Shown here piece after piece: positions 47,118 through 58,701 of a DNA stretch of 64,000 nucleotides (position 1 is the stretch's first letter; each line of letters begins with the position of its first letter). Below the pieces are notes generated by a model, which was given only the letters and a program-made list of their open reading frames with translations, searched no databases and was not told where the DNA came from. This DNA comes from Poronia punctata (lineage: Eukaryota; Ascomycota; Sordariomycetes; Xylariales; Xylariaceae). The translations under genes were made by a program, and so were the position numbers. The stretch is from assembly GCA_022579005.1 (NCBI GenBank), contig MU401545.1, forward strand, positions 1 to 64,000, given 5' to 3'.

Positions 47118-49279
47118 ATGAGGCCAACCTGGCGACCTAGCACGATACGGCTGGCCGTCCGCTCTACGAGACGAAAGCCCTTGGCATTGAGCGTGATCCG
47201 TCAACATGGATTTGCCACTATTGCGTCGGAGGGTGTACGGTTAGTTTCGCGATGCGATGGCCAACTCTTCCCCGCGCTTTCAGAATGCTAAGAAACAATT
47301 ACATATTTAGGCCGTTCGACGTAATAGTAATCGGTGGTGGCCACGCCGGCACCGAAGCATGCGCAGCCGCCGCACGATCGGGCGCTCGCACGGCCCTCGT
47401 CACCCCTAAACTCGACAACCTCGGTGTCTGCTCATGCAATCCCAGTTTCGGCGGAATAGGAAAAGGCACGATATTACGGGAAATAGACGCGTTGGATGGA
47501 GTAGCCGGGCGCATCATCGACAAAGCCGGAGTGCAGTTCAAAGTTCTGAACAGAACCAAAGGTCCGGCCGTCTGGGGTCCGCGAGCGCAGATTGATCGCG
47601 CCTTGTACCAGAAACACATGCGCGAGGAGTTGCAAACATACCCAAACCTTTCCATCGTTACTGGTAGCGTGTCGGACATTGTCGTGGACGAAAACCTGCC
47701 GGATACGACCGGTCCTGCCAAGTCGAGAATCACAGGCGTGCGCTTAGAGACAGGGGAGATCTTGCCGACTACCCAAGTCATCATCACAACCGGCACCTTT
47801 CTAGGCGGCGAGATACATATCGGGCTGGAGGCGTTCCCTTCAGGCCGTATGGGAGAAGATGCCACATTCGGGCTGAGCAAGTCGTTACGTGATGCCGGGT
47901 TTAAGCTCGGCCGCCTGAAAACGGGCACACCCCCTCGCATCGCAAAGGATAGTATCAACTATTCCGACTTACAGATTGAACCTGGAGACAACCCTCCAGA
48001 GCCCTTCAGCTACCTGAACGATCGTGTAGCCGTGACCGATCAGTTGCTTTGCTGGGCTACATACACCAATCAGCGTACGCACGACGTCGTGCGCGCGAAC
48101 CTTGACAAGACCATACATATCCGCGAGACGGTAAAAGGCCCTCGGTATTGTCCGTCTCTCGAGTCGAAGATCATCAAGTTCGGCCAAAAGGAGAGCCACA
48201 TGATCTGGTTAGAGCCAGAGGGTTTCACCAGTGACCTGATCTATCCAAACGGGATATCGATGACCATCCCAGCGGAGGCTCAGGAGGAGCTCCTGCGCAC
48301 GATTCCCGGTCTTGAAAATGTGCACATGACCCAGGCTGGGTACGGTGTTGAGTATGATTACGTAGACCCACGTAGTTTGAGATCTACGCTCGAGACGAAG
48401 GCTATCTCTGGTCTGTACCTTGCCGGACAGATCAACGGAACCACCGGATACGAAGAGGCGGCTGGTCAAGGCATAATTGCCGGAGTCAACGCCGGCCGCG
48501 CAGCGCAGGGCCTCGAACCCGTCAGCCTTACACGGGCCGATGGATATATAGGGATCATGATCGATGACTTGATAACGAAGGGCGTGTCGGAACCCTACCG
48601 GATGTTCACGTCCCGCAGCGAGTACCGCATGTCCACACGCGCCGACAATGCCGATCTGCGTCTCACAGCCAAAGGACGAACTTGGGGCGTGGTATCCGAC
48701 AAACGATGGTCGTCTCACTCCGATCTCAAAGCCCAGCTAGACTCACTCACGTCTATTCTGGACTCACACAAGGACAGCACGCCGTCATGGGCCAGGGACG
48801 GCTTTCCCGCACGCCAAGACTCCAGGCTCCGCAGCGGCATCGATATCCTACGTCTCGCAGGAGTCGACATGGAGGCCCTATCCAAGCGCATCCCCGAGAT
48901 ACGACAATTCCCCCAGACCGTGCAGAGGCGCGTGGAGATCGAGGCCCGCTATGCGCCGTACGTGCAGAAGCAGCAGCAGGAGGCCGCTCAGAGCATGCGG
49001 GACGAATACATAATATTGCCCACAGACCTCGACTACGACGCCATACCCAGCCTGAGCCTCGCCGAGAAGGAAATCCTCAAGGCGACGAGGCCCGAGACCG
49101 TAGGCCAGGCGCGTCGTATCGAGGGGATGACGCCCGGCGGATGCCTGCGACTGCTCCGCTACGGACGGAAACATCCTGCCGCCGCGCAACAGTTCGACGA
49201 GGTCGTCGGTGCTGATATCGCGCCCCTGGGCTCCCACGCAGATACCCTTGATGCGGAAGCGCGGACGCGGGACCTATGA
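47118..49279 (+). CDS. MTO1: Mitochondrial tRNA U34 modification enzyme MTO1 (MnmG/GidA)
   Basis: FAD-dependent partner of the MSS1/MnmE GTPase that installs carboxymethylaminomethyl-type groups on U34 of mitochondrial tRNAs. Exons 47118-47239 and 47311-49279 give 696 aa. The first 40 residues are Arg-rich and acid-poor ([20 protein letters not shown]), a mitochondrial presequence. The FAD dinucleotide motif is [11 protein letters not shown] (residues 48-58). Other MnmG signatures are [52 protein letters not shown] and [19 protein letters not shown], with the C-terminal [12 protein letters not shown]. The 71-nt intron (donor GTTAGT, branch GCTAAG) separates the presequence from the FAD domain. 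Confidence 0.96.
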
Positions 49280-49930
49280 ATAATAATGAACGATCAGCGT
49301 GTTTGACATTTGTATAAAACATTTCCGAGCTAGATTTTACCGTGCGACATTGTAGATAGGCGTGTGGGGTTTGGGGCCCCAGGCTGGGGTTGGCTGAAAC
49401 TGGGTTTCCTGTAATCTAGGTAGATATTTCAATCTGTATGAAATTTACGCACACAGCTTTCTCCCTTCTCCCCCTTTCTTACAACCCCTTTGATGTAAAG
49501 GGGGGAGTAGCGTTGTTTTTTTTTTTTTTTTTTTCCCAGCTGGAAAAATGCAACTTGTACATGAGAGACTTGGATGAACAGACTCGGGAATAAAACTACG
49601 CTGTACGTTACACAAAATCAAGAGCAACATGCGGCATTGAAATCATGTACATTAGTATTATACAAATACAAGTACGCATGGCTCAGAATAAATCGAAACA
49701 AGGACAAAAGAGGGGGGAAAAAAAAAGGGAAAAAAAAAAAGAGTTGTCCCAACATCGTGTTTCTTATAATCGCATTATTTGGTGATTGAGTGCCCGCATC
49801 TCCTCTCCTTTGCCTAGGTACCTACTTTAGGTATTCGTACAAGTCAGGTAATCTCACCGCCTTTTTCCTTCATGTCATTATTTTCTCTTCTTTGAAGCAC
49901 AGACAAGTCAAGACAAACAGACAACAAGAC
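49280..49930. other. Convergent spacer MTO1 / CRD1
   Basis: 3' flanks with a T19 run at 49516-49534 and purine-rich A/G runs at about 49705-49742. No gene is seen. Confidence 0.5.
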
Positions 49931-51353
49931 TTATTGATTCTTCTCCTTCTTCTCCTTTGCCTTTTGCTGTTTATTCTCCGACAAGATGCGGACAGCGTCT
50001 TTGCTGAACACATAGCTCAGACCGCTCCAAACGGTTGTCGTGGCAACGAGGTACCTATTGTAGCATTAGCTTAGCTTAGCTTAACAAGTGTAGTTGAAAA
50101 AAAGACCTGGAGGTGTGTACGCAGGAAAAGGCGGGGAGGTGTGTAGAAGAAGTAGACGGGCGGGGTAGGTAGCTGGCAATTTTTTTACTTCTTCTCGGGG
50201 GGGGGGGGGGGGGGTTTGGGAGAGGGGTAGATAAAAGTATTCATACTGTAGAGCAGTCATAGCGGTTCCTATATCCGCCGTCACGACTGGAGAGACCATG
50301 GTAGCGCCCATGAGACCGAGCTGTAAGAAGGTGTTGTACTTGCTGATGGTGGTGGGGCGCACCTCGGCGGAGGGTAGCGAGAAGTCCCAGTAGCGCGTGA
50401 AGGTCTTGGGGGGTGGCAGGGAGATCCAGCGGTAATAGATGGCAGCGATGGCTAGGCCGACGTCGCGGCCAAGTATGATGACGGCGAGCCAGACTATGAA
50501 AAGAGACGGGGCGGAAATATTTCTCAGTCAGCTGTTCACTATGACGTTTTTCTTTCTCCCATCTCTCTCCTCTTCCTCTCCTCTCCTCTCCTCTCCTCTC
50601 CACGCTATCGATAAGGAGGAGATGGCGTTTCGCCCCCCCAAAAAGTGGTTAGGTAGGGTAGGATAGAGTAGTTCGGTTCGGCTTACCAGGTAAAGCACCC
50701 TTCATTGCTAGACACACGGTCAAGATGGTCATGAGCATCTTGTCTGCCATGGGATCGACGACGCTCCCGACCACTGTCTGTAGTTTCCAGTGGCGAGCGA
50801 TCCAGCCGTCGAGCAAGTCCGAGACACCCGCGTAGGCGAACAGACCCAGCGCTAGGTTGTGGGCGTCGTGGAGGATAGCATAGCCGATAAAGGGCGCGGC
50901 CGCGATACGCGAGAAGGTCAGCAGGTTCGGGATCGTGTAGATGTTCTCGTGCGGTGTTAGCGAAGGGAGAACCTTTCGTATGCCCTTTAGCTGCTCCTGC
51001 TCTTTCTCCTTCTCTTTCTTCTCGGCCAATTGCCCTGCAGTGCTTGACAATTGTCTTGATTGCCATCTTCCAGCAGCCTCGGTAGAGTTGAGCGTCCTAG
51101 CAGTGCCCGAAATGAATGGGCGTTCCGTCGGTACTATTGGCCATCTGTGGGCCACATCTAAAGCGACTGACTCTGGCCTTGGCCGAGCGACCGTCCTATG
51201 CCATCCAGAAGCTCCCGATACCGTCCGTTGCGAGAGAGGCGCAATGGACACGATCCCAAGCGATGCTCGGGTTCGTACCCCCAAGTCGCAGATTGACGGT
51301 CGTTTAGCGCATCGCGCCGCCGCAGAGAAACCACGATAGGACTGCGTCAACAT
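49931..51353 (-). CDS. CRD1: Cardiolipin synthase (CDP-alcohol phosphatidyltransferase)
   Basis: Mitochondrial inner-membrane enzyme that condenses CDP-diacylglycerol with phosphatidylglycerol to form cardiolipin. Exons 51353-50687, 50493-50247 and 50054-49931 give 345 aa. The start at 51353 begins a long basic, Ser/Arg-rich leader consistent with mitochondrial import. The catalytic CDP-alcohol motif is complete: D182-G183-x2-A186-R187-x8-G196-x3-D200-x3-D204. Before it are YTIPNLLTFSRIAAAPFIGY, and after it VWLAVIILGRDVGLAIAAI and the family segment PTTISKYNTFLQLG. The end is Lys/Glu-rich. Intron 1 carries CTCTC repeats. Intron 2 (192 nt) carries an 18-base C run (transcript sense) and TTAGC repeats. 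Confidence 0.94.
50197..50214. repeat. G18 homopolymer in CRD1 intron 2
   Basis: Eighteen G in a row on the plus strand; the transcript of the minus-strand gene has C18. It lies between donor (50246) and acceptor (50055). Confidence 0.9.
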
Positions 51354-53579
51354 GACGAAAAACACCGGCCAAACAACTCGTCCCCTTGGGGCGGAGAATG
51401 GGCAGAAACGCGCCAATTGTTGCTGGCGATCGGGGGCACCACAGATTCCCAAAAATCTACCTCACCGTACCGTCAAGCACTACCGCAGCTGGCGCCCTAG
51501 CCCACTGCCCGGTTTTTTTTGTTTTTTGGCGTCCACCGTAAAAACGTGATCCTGTCCGCTATGAGAGAATAATGATCGGGAAGACACGGTCGCGGCACGA
51601 TGGCTGCATGCAGTCTGTAGCTGGCGGAATGAACCCAGTTCTAGGCCGTGCAGGAAGGAGCCTTAATTCTCGGAGCGTCTGGCCTGGGACGGGTCGAGTT
51701 CTGCCCGGTAAAATTTAAAGAATTTAATGTGCAGGCTGAGTCTCCACGAATCCTCGTAGGTAAATACCTAGAAATAACGACCCATCCTGAGATGGGGTGG
51801 GACCACTTCCTTTCTCATCCCAACATACCAAGCCACAGGGGGCTAAAGCCAAGATATTCGTCAGGACAGGCAGGGTCTTTTGGGTTAGACCCATGTCGTA
51901 GTGTCCGACCAAGTCCTGACCTGGCATAACTGGTATGGCAGCAAAGGGCTTAATTACCAGGCAAGCTAGTACGATATAGGTAGTGATTGGCGTCGCATGC
52001 GATTCGAGTCGGTACCATACAGAAAGCAGACAAGCCGTCGCTTATTCATGCCCATGTGTACGAGTAAACAATTAACTTGATTTTATCGCGGAGACAAACA
52101 TTGAGTCCTACGTTTGTTTATGTTGAATTGGACAATTGAGTGTTTCTGTTGCTTTTTAACGCGGTATTATCGTCGGCAAGGTACCAATTGGTCGCTTGTT
52201 GATTTGCTACGTGGTTGCTAAGCAACTGTCGCGTTATGGAGGATACTAGGTTAGGCTTCGGGGGGCGTCAACGTCGACAACGTGGAAGGGCGGCGACCGT
52301 ATATTTTTAAGCATCTGTCAACAACAAAAGAAAATTAATACCTATCAAAAGCCCAGACACTGTAAATGTTAGGTATATTAGATGTTGCAGGCATACTTAC
52401 CTACCGTCTTCTTGTTTGACTTTGATGTAGCAGCAGTGGTGCTCGCGCTGGACAGGTAGAACGAGGTAGCTTGCAAACCTAGAAAACATGCATGTAAATA
52501 AAACACGGACAGCAAAACAAAAGAGACTACCTAGGCTGTAACATTAGGGACCGGAAAGCTTGTGCGTAACGCAATAAATCCAAATAAAGATATTATTGTA
52601 ATAGTAGGTAATCCTTAGGAGCAAAGTAACCCAGACAATAAATTCCTTATACAAGACTTTGATTAAGTCAGCAGAGTGATTGTAAGATCTGCCTACCTCT
52701 AAGTACTCTGTTATATGTGTATTTAAGATAAAGCATGGCAATTGCGCAATTGTCAATCAGTAGCACAGTATTTAAGTATACTCTGTTAACATGCCACGCT
52801 TTCTTGACAGCAAAATATGTTATTGGCCTGCTTTTGCCAGGGATCCCAAGTTGACTGATTAAAATCGAGGGGCTGGTGCAATTCTTTCATTGTTCTACAG
52901 GCACATCAGAGCCCCTAGTCCTGTCTTATTTTTTAGCTATGCAGGTACTCTTGTACGTTTATCAATCAATTTGATATGATTTGCAAAAAAGGGACAAGTT
53001 CTCCTCTAGGTACCTACCTAGCTATAGACCTGCCTAGACATGCTATGGTAACAGGTGGTAAACCATGGTAGTAGTTCTAGCATATACGTAGATACTGATT
53101 ATTACTATATAAGATGTGCAAAGTCTGCTGCTCTATAAGTTGCATACTAGCCAAGGTATCTTGGGTCTTCTAGGTAGTTTCTAGGTAGCAGATTAAAATG
53201 CAAAAGGTAAAATGTCAAGAATAGTATAGATAATGCCGTCGTCCTAACATCTTAATCCCGGGGCAGCTACTATGCAACAAGTAGAGAAGGGATACCTAAT
53301 ATCAAGACGAGTATACAAACACAATCAGACCAGACAGTGCCCCAGATTCGCCACCTCGTCTTTCGGACAACCATCAACTAGACACCCTACATACTTACTT
53401 ACCTACCTTATGCAGGCAGGTAGGAGAGTAGTCAGACATGATCAAACTCGGCGCCAGGGTACCTGACCTGACCTGACCTGACCTGACTATAAATCGATCT
53501 CAACCCTAGTTACCTACATACTTACTTACATACATATATCCAAGAGCAGACATGTCACATGTGTGTTCTACCTATTCTC

Positions 53580-53625
<46 letters not shown>

Positions 53626-53626
53626 A

Positions 53627-53676
<50 letters not shown>

Positions 53677-55168
53677 CCAAAAGATCCGCTTCGCTGAACT
53701 ATTCTTCTTCTTCTTTGGATGTTCACCGTTTCAAAGGAAGAAACATGAATTCAACATCTCACACCGGAAACAAACAATCATCCCCGAGGTTGCAAACCGT
53801 CCCCGGGGAAAAAAAGACGACGCAGATTCTCCTTCTTTTTTTCTTCTTCCAGTTCCAACCATTCCCAAAGAAAGAAAATACCACCACAAAATCTTGAACA
53901 ATCATCCCGGGATTACCAACCCTGTCCCGTTCCGTTCTTCTCAAAAGTCCAACGCGCAAAAAGTCGCATTCTTTTCTTGGACTTCCACTCTCTTCTATTC
54001 TCCTGTCTCTCTCCGTCTTCCATTCTATACCAACCCAACCCAACCCAACGCAAAATAACACACGAAGAAATGGAACAAGGGTACGAAAAGAACTACATAG
54101 AGAGAGAGAGAGAGAGATAACCAACCGTATACCTAAAATCCACGGCCAAGGTACCTACCTTACTCAGCCAATGACACAAATAGAAAACCACTTACTTCAT
54201 TTCCTTGGACTTACCACTATTCCTTTCCGTCTAAACAAAACAAACCAAAAACAATCAGAGAGAGGGAGAGAGAGAGAGAGGGATAACCACAACCAAATAA
54301 ACGGGGTATCAAGTCGAATAAAAAAAACCCCCCAAGAGAGAGAGAGAACGAGAAGAGGACTTATATCTCCCCCTTCCCTTCCCTTTCCTTACCGCCACTA
54401 CTACCGTAGAGGTCCCTTAATGACTTATTGTTATTGCCACAAGGAGGTCTCCTGTATCTACTTATATCGGCATATTGATGTAGACTTGGTCTGTCTGTAT
54501 ACGTAGGCCTTGATAACTACAACACACAAATAAATTACTTAATCAGCTAGAGGGAAGAAATATATTGGAGGGAGATTAAGATACGTTATAAGAAAAAGGG
54601 GTATGTACAAATCAAAGGTTAACTACACCCCAAACTTACCAAGAAAAAGAAAAGAAATATGGTAAGGGGGTGAAAATACGTTATCAAAATAGAGACAGAC
54701 AAGAAAGTCAACATCTACTAAATTAAGAAAAAGAAAGTACTTTCCTTTACTGCGTTAGAAGTCCTTGCTGTTTGTTATAGTGTCAATAATATTACAAGTT
54801 AAAAAAAAACCCACTTTACCTACCACTGCCGGACCCTTTGATCGGGACAAGGTATTAGCAGAAAAGGGGTGTAGGGAGGAGAAAGGAGGGTAAGGGGTTT
54901 GGCTGTAACGGCGTAACCATGACCTTTACATTTACTTGCCGGGGGGTTACACAAAACAACGTGATGCCGTTGCCGACCACCCTATTTCAGCACATATATA
55001 TGTATCATTCAACTCAAAACACAAACATGTCACACCATATAGGTAACTATAACCCATCAGGGTAAGCTCGTATAAACATAAACATATTATTTAACAGCAT
55101 GGTTTCTCATATTTCATGGTTTGTTCTATACAGCTACATCATTAAATATATATGTGTATGTATCGGAT
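51354..55168. other. Largest gene-poor region of the window
   Basis: About 3.8 kb with the CRD1 promoter at one end and the sedolisin 3' flank at the other. No gene is supported. The region is crowded with simple repeats: five ACCTG units (53461-53485), a double poly(A) tract (53581-53673), CCAAC-type units (54031-54049) and GA tracts (54099-54117, about 54257-54283, about 54331-54346). TACGAGTA occurs at 52059. Lysine-rich open frames over the poly(A) tracts are artefacts. Confidence 0.55.
53581..53673. repeat. Double poly(A) tract
   Basis: A43 (53581-53623), CCAC, then A46 (53628-53673). It could be two retroposed tails, an expanded homopolymer, or an assembly effect. No retroelement body is recognisable on the 5' side. 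Confidence 0.85.
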
Positions 55169-57155
55169 CTAAGCCTTGTAGCGGAAAGGCAAAACAGCCT
55201 TCAGCAACTTGGGGAAGTTGGGCGTACCGAGACCACTGACGGGATCCCAACCCTTGGTAGCATTGAAGCTGGCGTAAGGGATGACGGGGCTGCCGTTAGC
55301 CGTGCCGTTGAAGCGTCCGTGGCCATCACAACCCGTGCTGCCGCCGAGCACGACGTCGTTGAGAGCGTGGGGGTTGAGGTATAGAAGCGGGTTGAGGAAG
55401 CCGAGCGTCGGCTTACCGGCGCGCAGGCGGGCGTCGTTCAAAAGACCGACGATACCGCCAAAGGCAGGGGCCGAGCACGACGTTCCCCGGTACCCGTGCA
55501 GGGCACCCTGGTCGAACACGCGGTAGTTGACACCTTGGAGAGACACGTCAGGGAAGCCACGACCCTTGGAGTTGTAATACGGCTTGAACTTGTCGCCGAT
55601 CTGGTGCAGATACTGGCGCACGGCGAGCTCCTGCCAGATAGGACGGTGCCAGTAGTCCGAGAAACCACCAGACGAGAAGAAGGTGGCTGTCTCGTTCAAA
55701 AACTGCGTCGACCCGACCGAGGTTACCCACGGGCAGCTGGCGGGGTACTGGGGCTGGAACATGGTCCTGTTCCTGCCGTCGTTGGACTGGCAGGCCGAAC
55801 CAGTTCCGGAATCACCAGACGAGAAGATGACGGTTACGCCACGGGAGCCGAGCTGGGCGATCAGGTTGCACACCGAGAGGGCATACGATTTGGGTACGCT
55901 CTGCTCGTTCTCGCCGTACGAGGTTGAGATGACTTGGGGAAGCTTGTGCTTGGGCAGCTTCAGGACGTTCTTGAGAAACTCTAGGTATGGCTCGTTGAAG
56001 TTCTCATCCAGTGAAGGCTGGTCGAGATCGGGGACTAGGGGGCCACGGCCACCGACGGAGAACTCGGTGATGGGGAGAGGGTGACCAGTAGCGAGCATGT
56101 ACTGCGCGTCAAGATTGGCCTCGCCGCTGTCCTCGGTAGTGTTCTGGTGGTTGAGGCCACCATTGTACTGGACGACGGTGAAGTTCTGGCCAATGGCCTC
56201 GGGGAGGTACGTCTCCTCGAACTGGGCGAAATCGGCGTAGCGGGCATACTCCTCTAGATAACTGACGAAGGCGACCTTGCTGCCGCTCTTGGCATCGGCC
56301 TTGTAGTTGATACCGTACAGCTTCTTAAGGCAGGCAGGGGTGATCAATGTGTCACAGTCGTCCTCAGGGGCAGCAGCAGCCAGTGTCTGCTCAGAGATCT
56401 CCCAGATCCGATCAGAAGTCTCGTGGTTGGGACGGACGGCGGCAAATCGGGTGGTGGGCTGAACAAGATTGATATGCTCGGAGATATCATCGGGGACCGA
56501 GTATTCAAGAGTGCGCAGCACTTTACGGGGCTTCGCCTCTTCGCTGACGAACCAGGAGAATTGGGTGTCGAGCATCTTGTTGGCGACACCGACAGTAGTC
56601 TTGAAGGTCATCCAGTCCGCGTCCTTCTCGACCTGCTCAACACCGGCCTCCTTTAGCCAAGCCTGGACTGTGGAGAGGGTCTCGTCGCGGGGCAGAAGCA
56701 TCCTCTTCATCTCGTCATGGGTATCGACTGTTTCTAAATTAGGATCTTGCGCTTATAGGTAACCACCTGAAGCAACCAGACCCGACTGCGATAACAACGA
56801 GCGCAAGGCTGTCATGGCCGGAGTGAAGGTTTGGTGATTTACTTACAGTGCTGGCCATAGGTGGGGTGGTCAGGAGTGGACATGTCCAAGACAGCCTGCT
56901 CAAAAGCCTCGACATCACCTTGACGGAGGGCGATCTGGAGCTTAACGACCTGGTTGTCGTCTGCCGGGCCCTGAAGTTTCCATCCTAAAGATTATATGTG
57001 TGAGCTGCTATTCCTATTCTTTCGCGCCTATTCGGTCTGGACCAACAGGTAAGGAAGGACTAACCTTCAGGGACGTTGAACAGCTGCTCAAAGGGCTTGG
57101 CTAGGCCCTGAGCTGCTAGGAGCGAGGTGAGGAGGAGCGAGAAAAAGCGAGCCAT
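55169..57155 (-). CDS. Secreted sedolisin (S53) tripeptidyl peptidase
   Basis: Secreted acid serine-carboxyl protease that releases tripeptides from N-termini in the medium. Exons 57155-57065, 56984-56847 and 56727-55169 give 595 aa. The signal peptide is [19 protein letters not shown] with cleavage before KPF. The pro-domain (about 20-195) includes [20 protein letters not shown] and HPTYGQHFDTHDEM. The catalytic domain starts near [16 protein letters not shown]. Catalytic residues are E279 and D283 (SGEANLDAQ), oxyanion D382 (SSGDSGTG) and S493 (RGTSCSAP). The C-terminal Ca-binding site is [17 protein letters not shown]. Several N-glycosylation sequons occur. No transporter or regulator is adjacent. 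Confidence 0.95.
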
Positions 57156-58701
57156 GTTTACCACCCTCAGAAGTTTCCCTTGAGGCGAGAGCGGAGGGGA
57201 AACATGTCTCAGCGCGTCGGACAGGGTATCGTGTCGGTATTTAAACACATTGGTACCAGATCGACATGTGGGCCTGGGGCCGTAGTCCAACAAGCTGAGT
57301 CGGTCTCGAATCCCCGACTGCCTCGTTGAGTTAGGACAAGTTACTTCAAGTTAAATGAGCATCTTCCGTCGCCCATCAGCTTTTCGAGAATTCCAGGATT
57401 CTCGAGCTGGAGCTACCGCGTTTAAGCTGCAAGGCGCATGTTCTCATGGTCCAATCTTGGGCCCCAGGTATTAGGAGCCAGCAATCTCCTTCCTATCTTG
57501 GTTTTAGCCGATGATAACATGTCCTTCGGCCTCTGCGATCCCTGTAACGCCAACGGAAATCAAGAAGCCAATTACCTCTCTGCTACACGTAGTTTATACT
57601 ATCTACTCGTAGGTATTTGGTTCGTGGAGGTAGCTAACCTAGACATAGAACAAGTATCTACGAGTAGCCACTTGGTTATAGAGTTGGGCGATAGGTGAAT
57701 CTTCTCCGGGCTTTGTTCTCCATCGATCTTGGTTCATTCCTTCCACTTTTTTGGATCTCTAATCTCTATCTGATTTCTATCAGGAATTCAGGGGTAGGCG
57801 CGACTGCATTTATCATTGGGCAATGGCAACAGCGGAGTCCCCCAGGCGTGCCAGGGTGCGGGAGAGACGATTGGTAATGCTACGTCGCTAACCATCTCAG
57901 GTCATCCAGGCGGGGCATCGCGTCCATAAGATACAAAGGCATGGAAACATTTATCCCCTCTAGTCTAGGCCTTCACACAATCCCCGCATGTTCAATTCGT
58001 GTTGCGATAGCTTCTTTACCGAGTAAGCGCTCACTTGTCGCTATCTTATGTATAATCGTTTTGCTTTTTGTTAATCATCATGTCTTTTACCTAATGCACG
58101 TTACCTAAGGTATCCCAAGACATGTAGGTCCGCTAAAAGCTGGCAGAAAACAAGCCTCGACAAGCTTTCAATAATCAGAACCGCCGTCAACTTGGCAGAG
58201 ACACACAAGCTTTTCGTAGCTTATGACTTATTTGACAGTGCCTTACTTAGTCGTCTTGGTACGGGTATATCCGTTTCGTGTTGGCTTGGACAAATAAAAT
58301 AACTACGAGTATAAGAAGAGCATATCTCCATTTTGAGGACGTCTGCGTTATCTTTGCAAACTTATAACGACACCTTGGCTGTGGAGGGAGATGTGCCTGT
58401 ATCCAGAACCCTTGACATTAATCCTAGACAAGTGCTTACGAGTATCATGCCGTTGCAGTGGCGTATTGGGTACTATCCCGAAAAGTCTCGGTATTCTAGT
58501 GTACAGAAAACAATGCCATTGGTGCTGGCGGAACGTCCCGCATTATTGACCAAATCCAAATAAAGGACGGAGGGGGGTTCTTGCCAAGCCTAGCCTGCTG
58601 AACGGGTCCCGGGACAATACACACCTTGGGGGTTTGGCCAGTTCATTTTTACTTTGGTTCAGATACAAAATTTGACTCGGCGTTTGGATATTACAGTCAC
58701 A
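57156..58701. promoter_or_regulatory. Divergent region sedolisin / permease
   Basis: 1.5 kb between two outward-transcribed genes, both plausibly nutrient-regulated. It has four octamers (57604, 57659, 58304, 58437), the highest local density in the window. No gene is seen. Confidence 0.45.

Noticed and set aside
54031..54049. Telomere-like CCAAC repeats
   Set aside because: Fungal telomeres here would be TTAGGG/CCCTAA. The tract is short, internal and of a different unit.
53552..54058. Lysine-rich proteins over the poly(A) tracts
   Set aside because: The frames are created by A homopolymers and contain no other structure.
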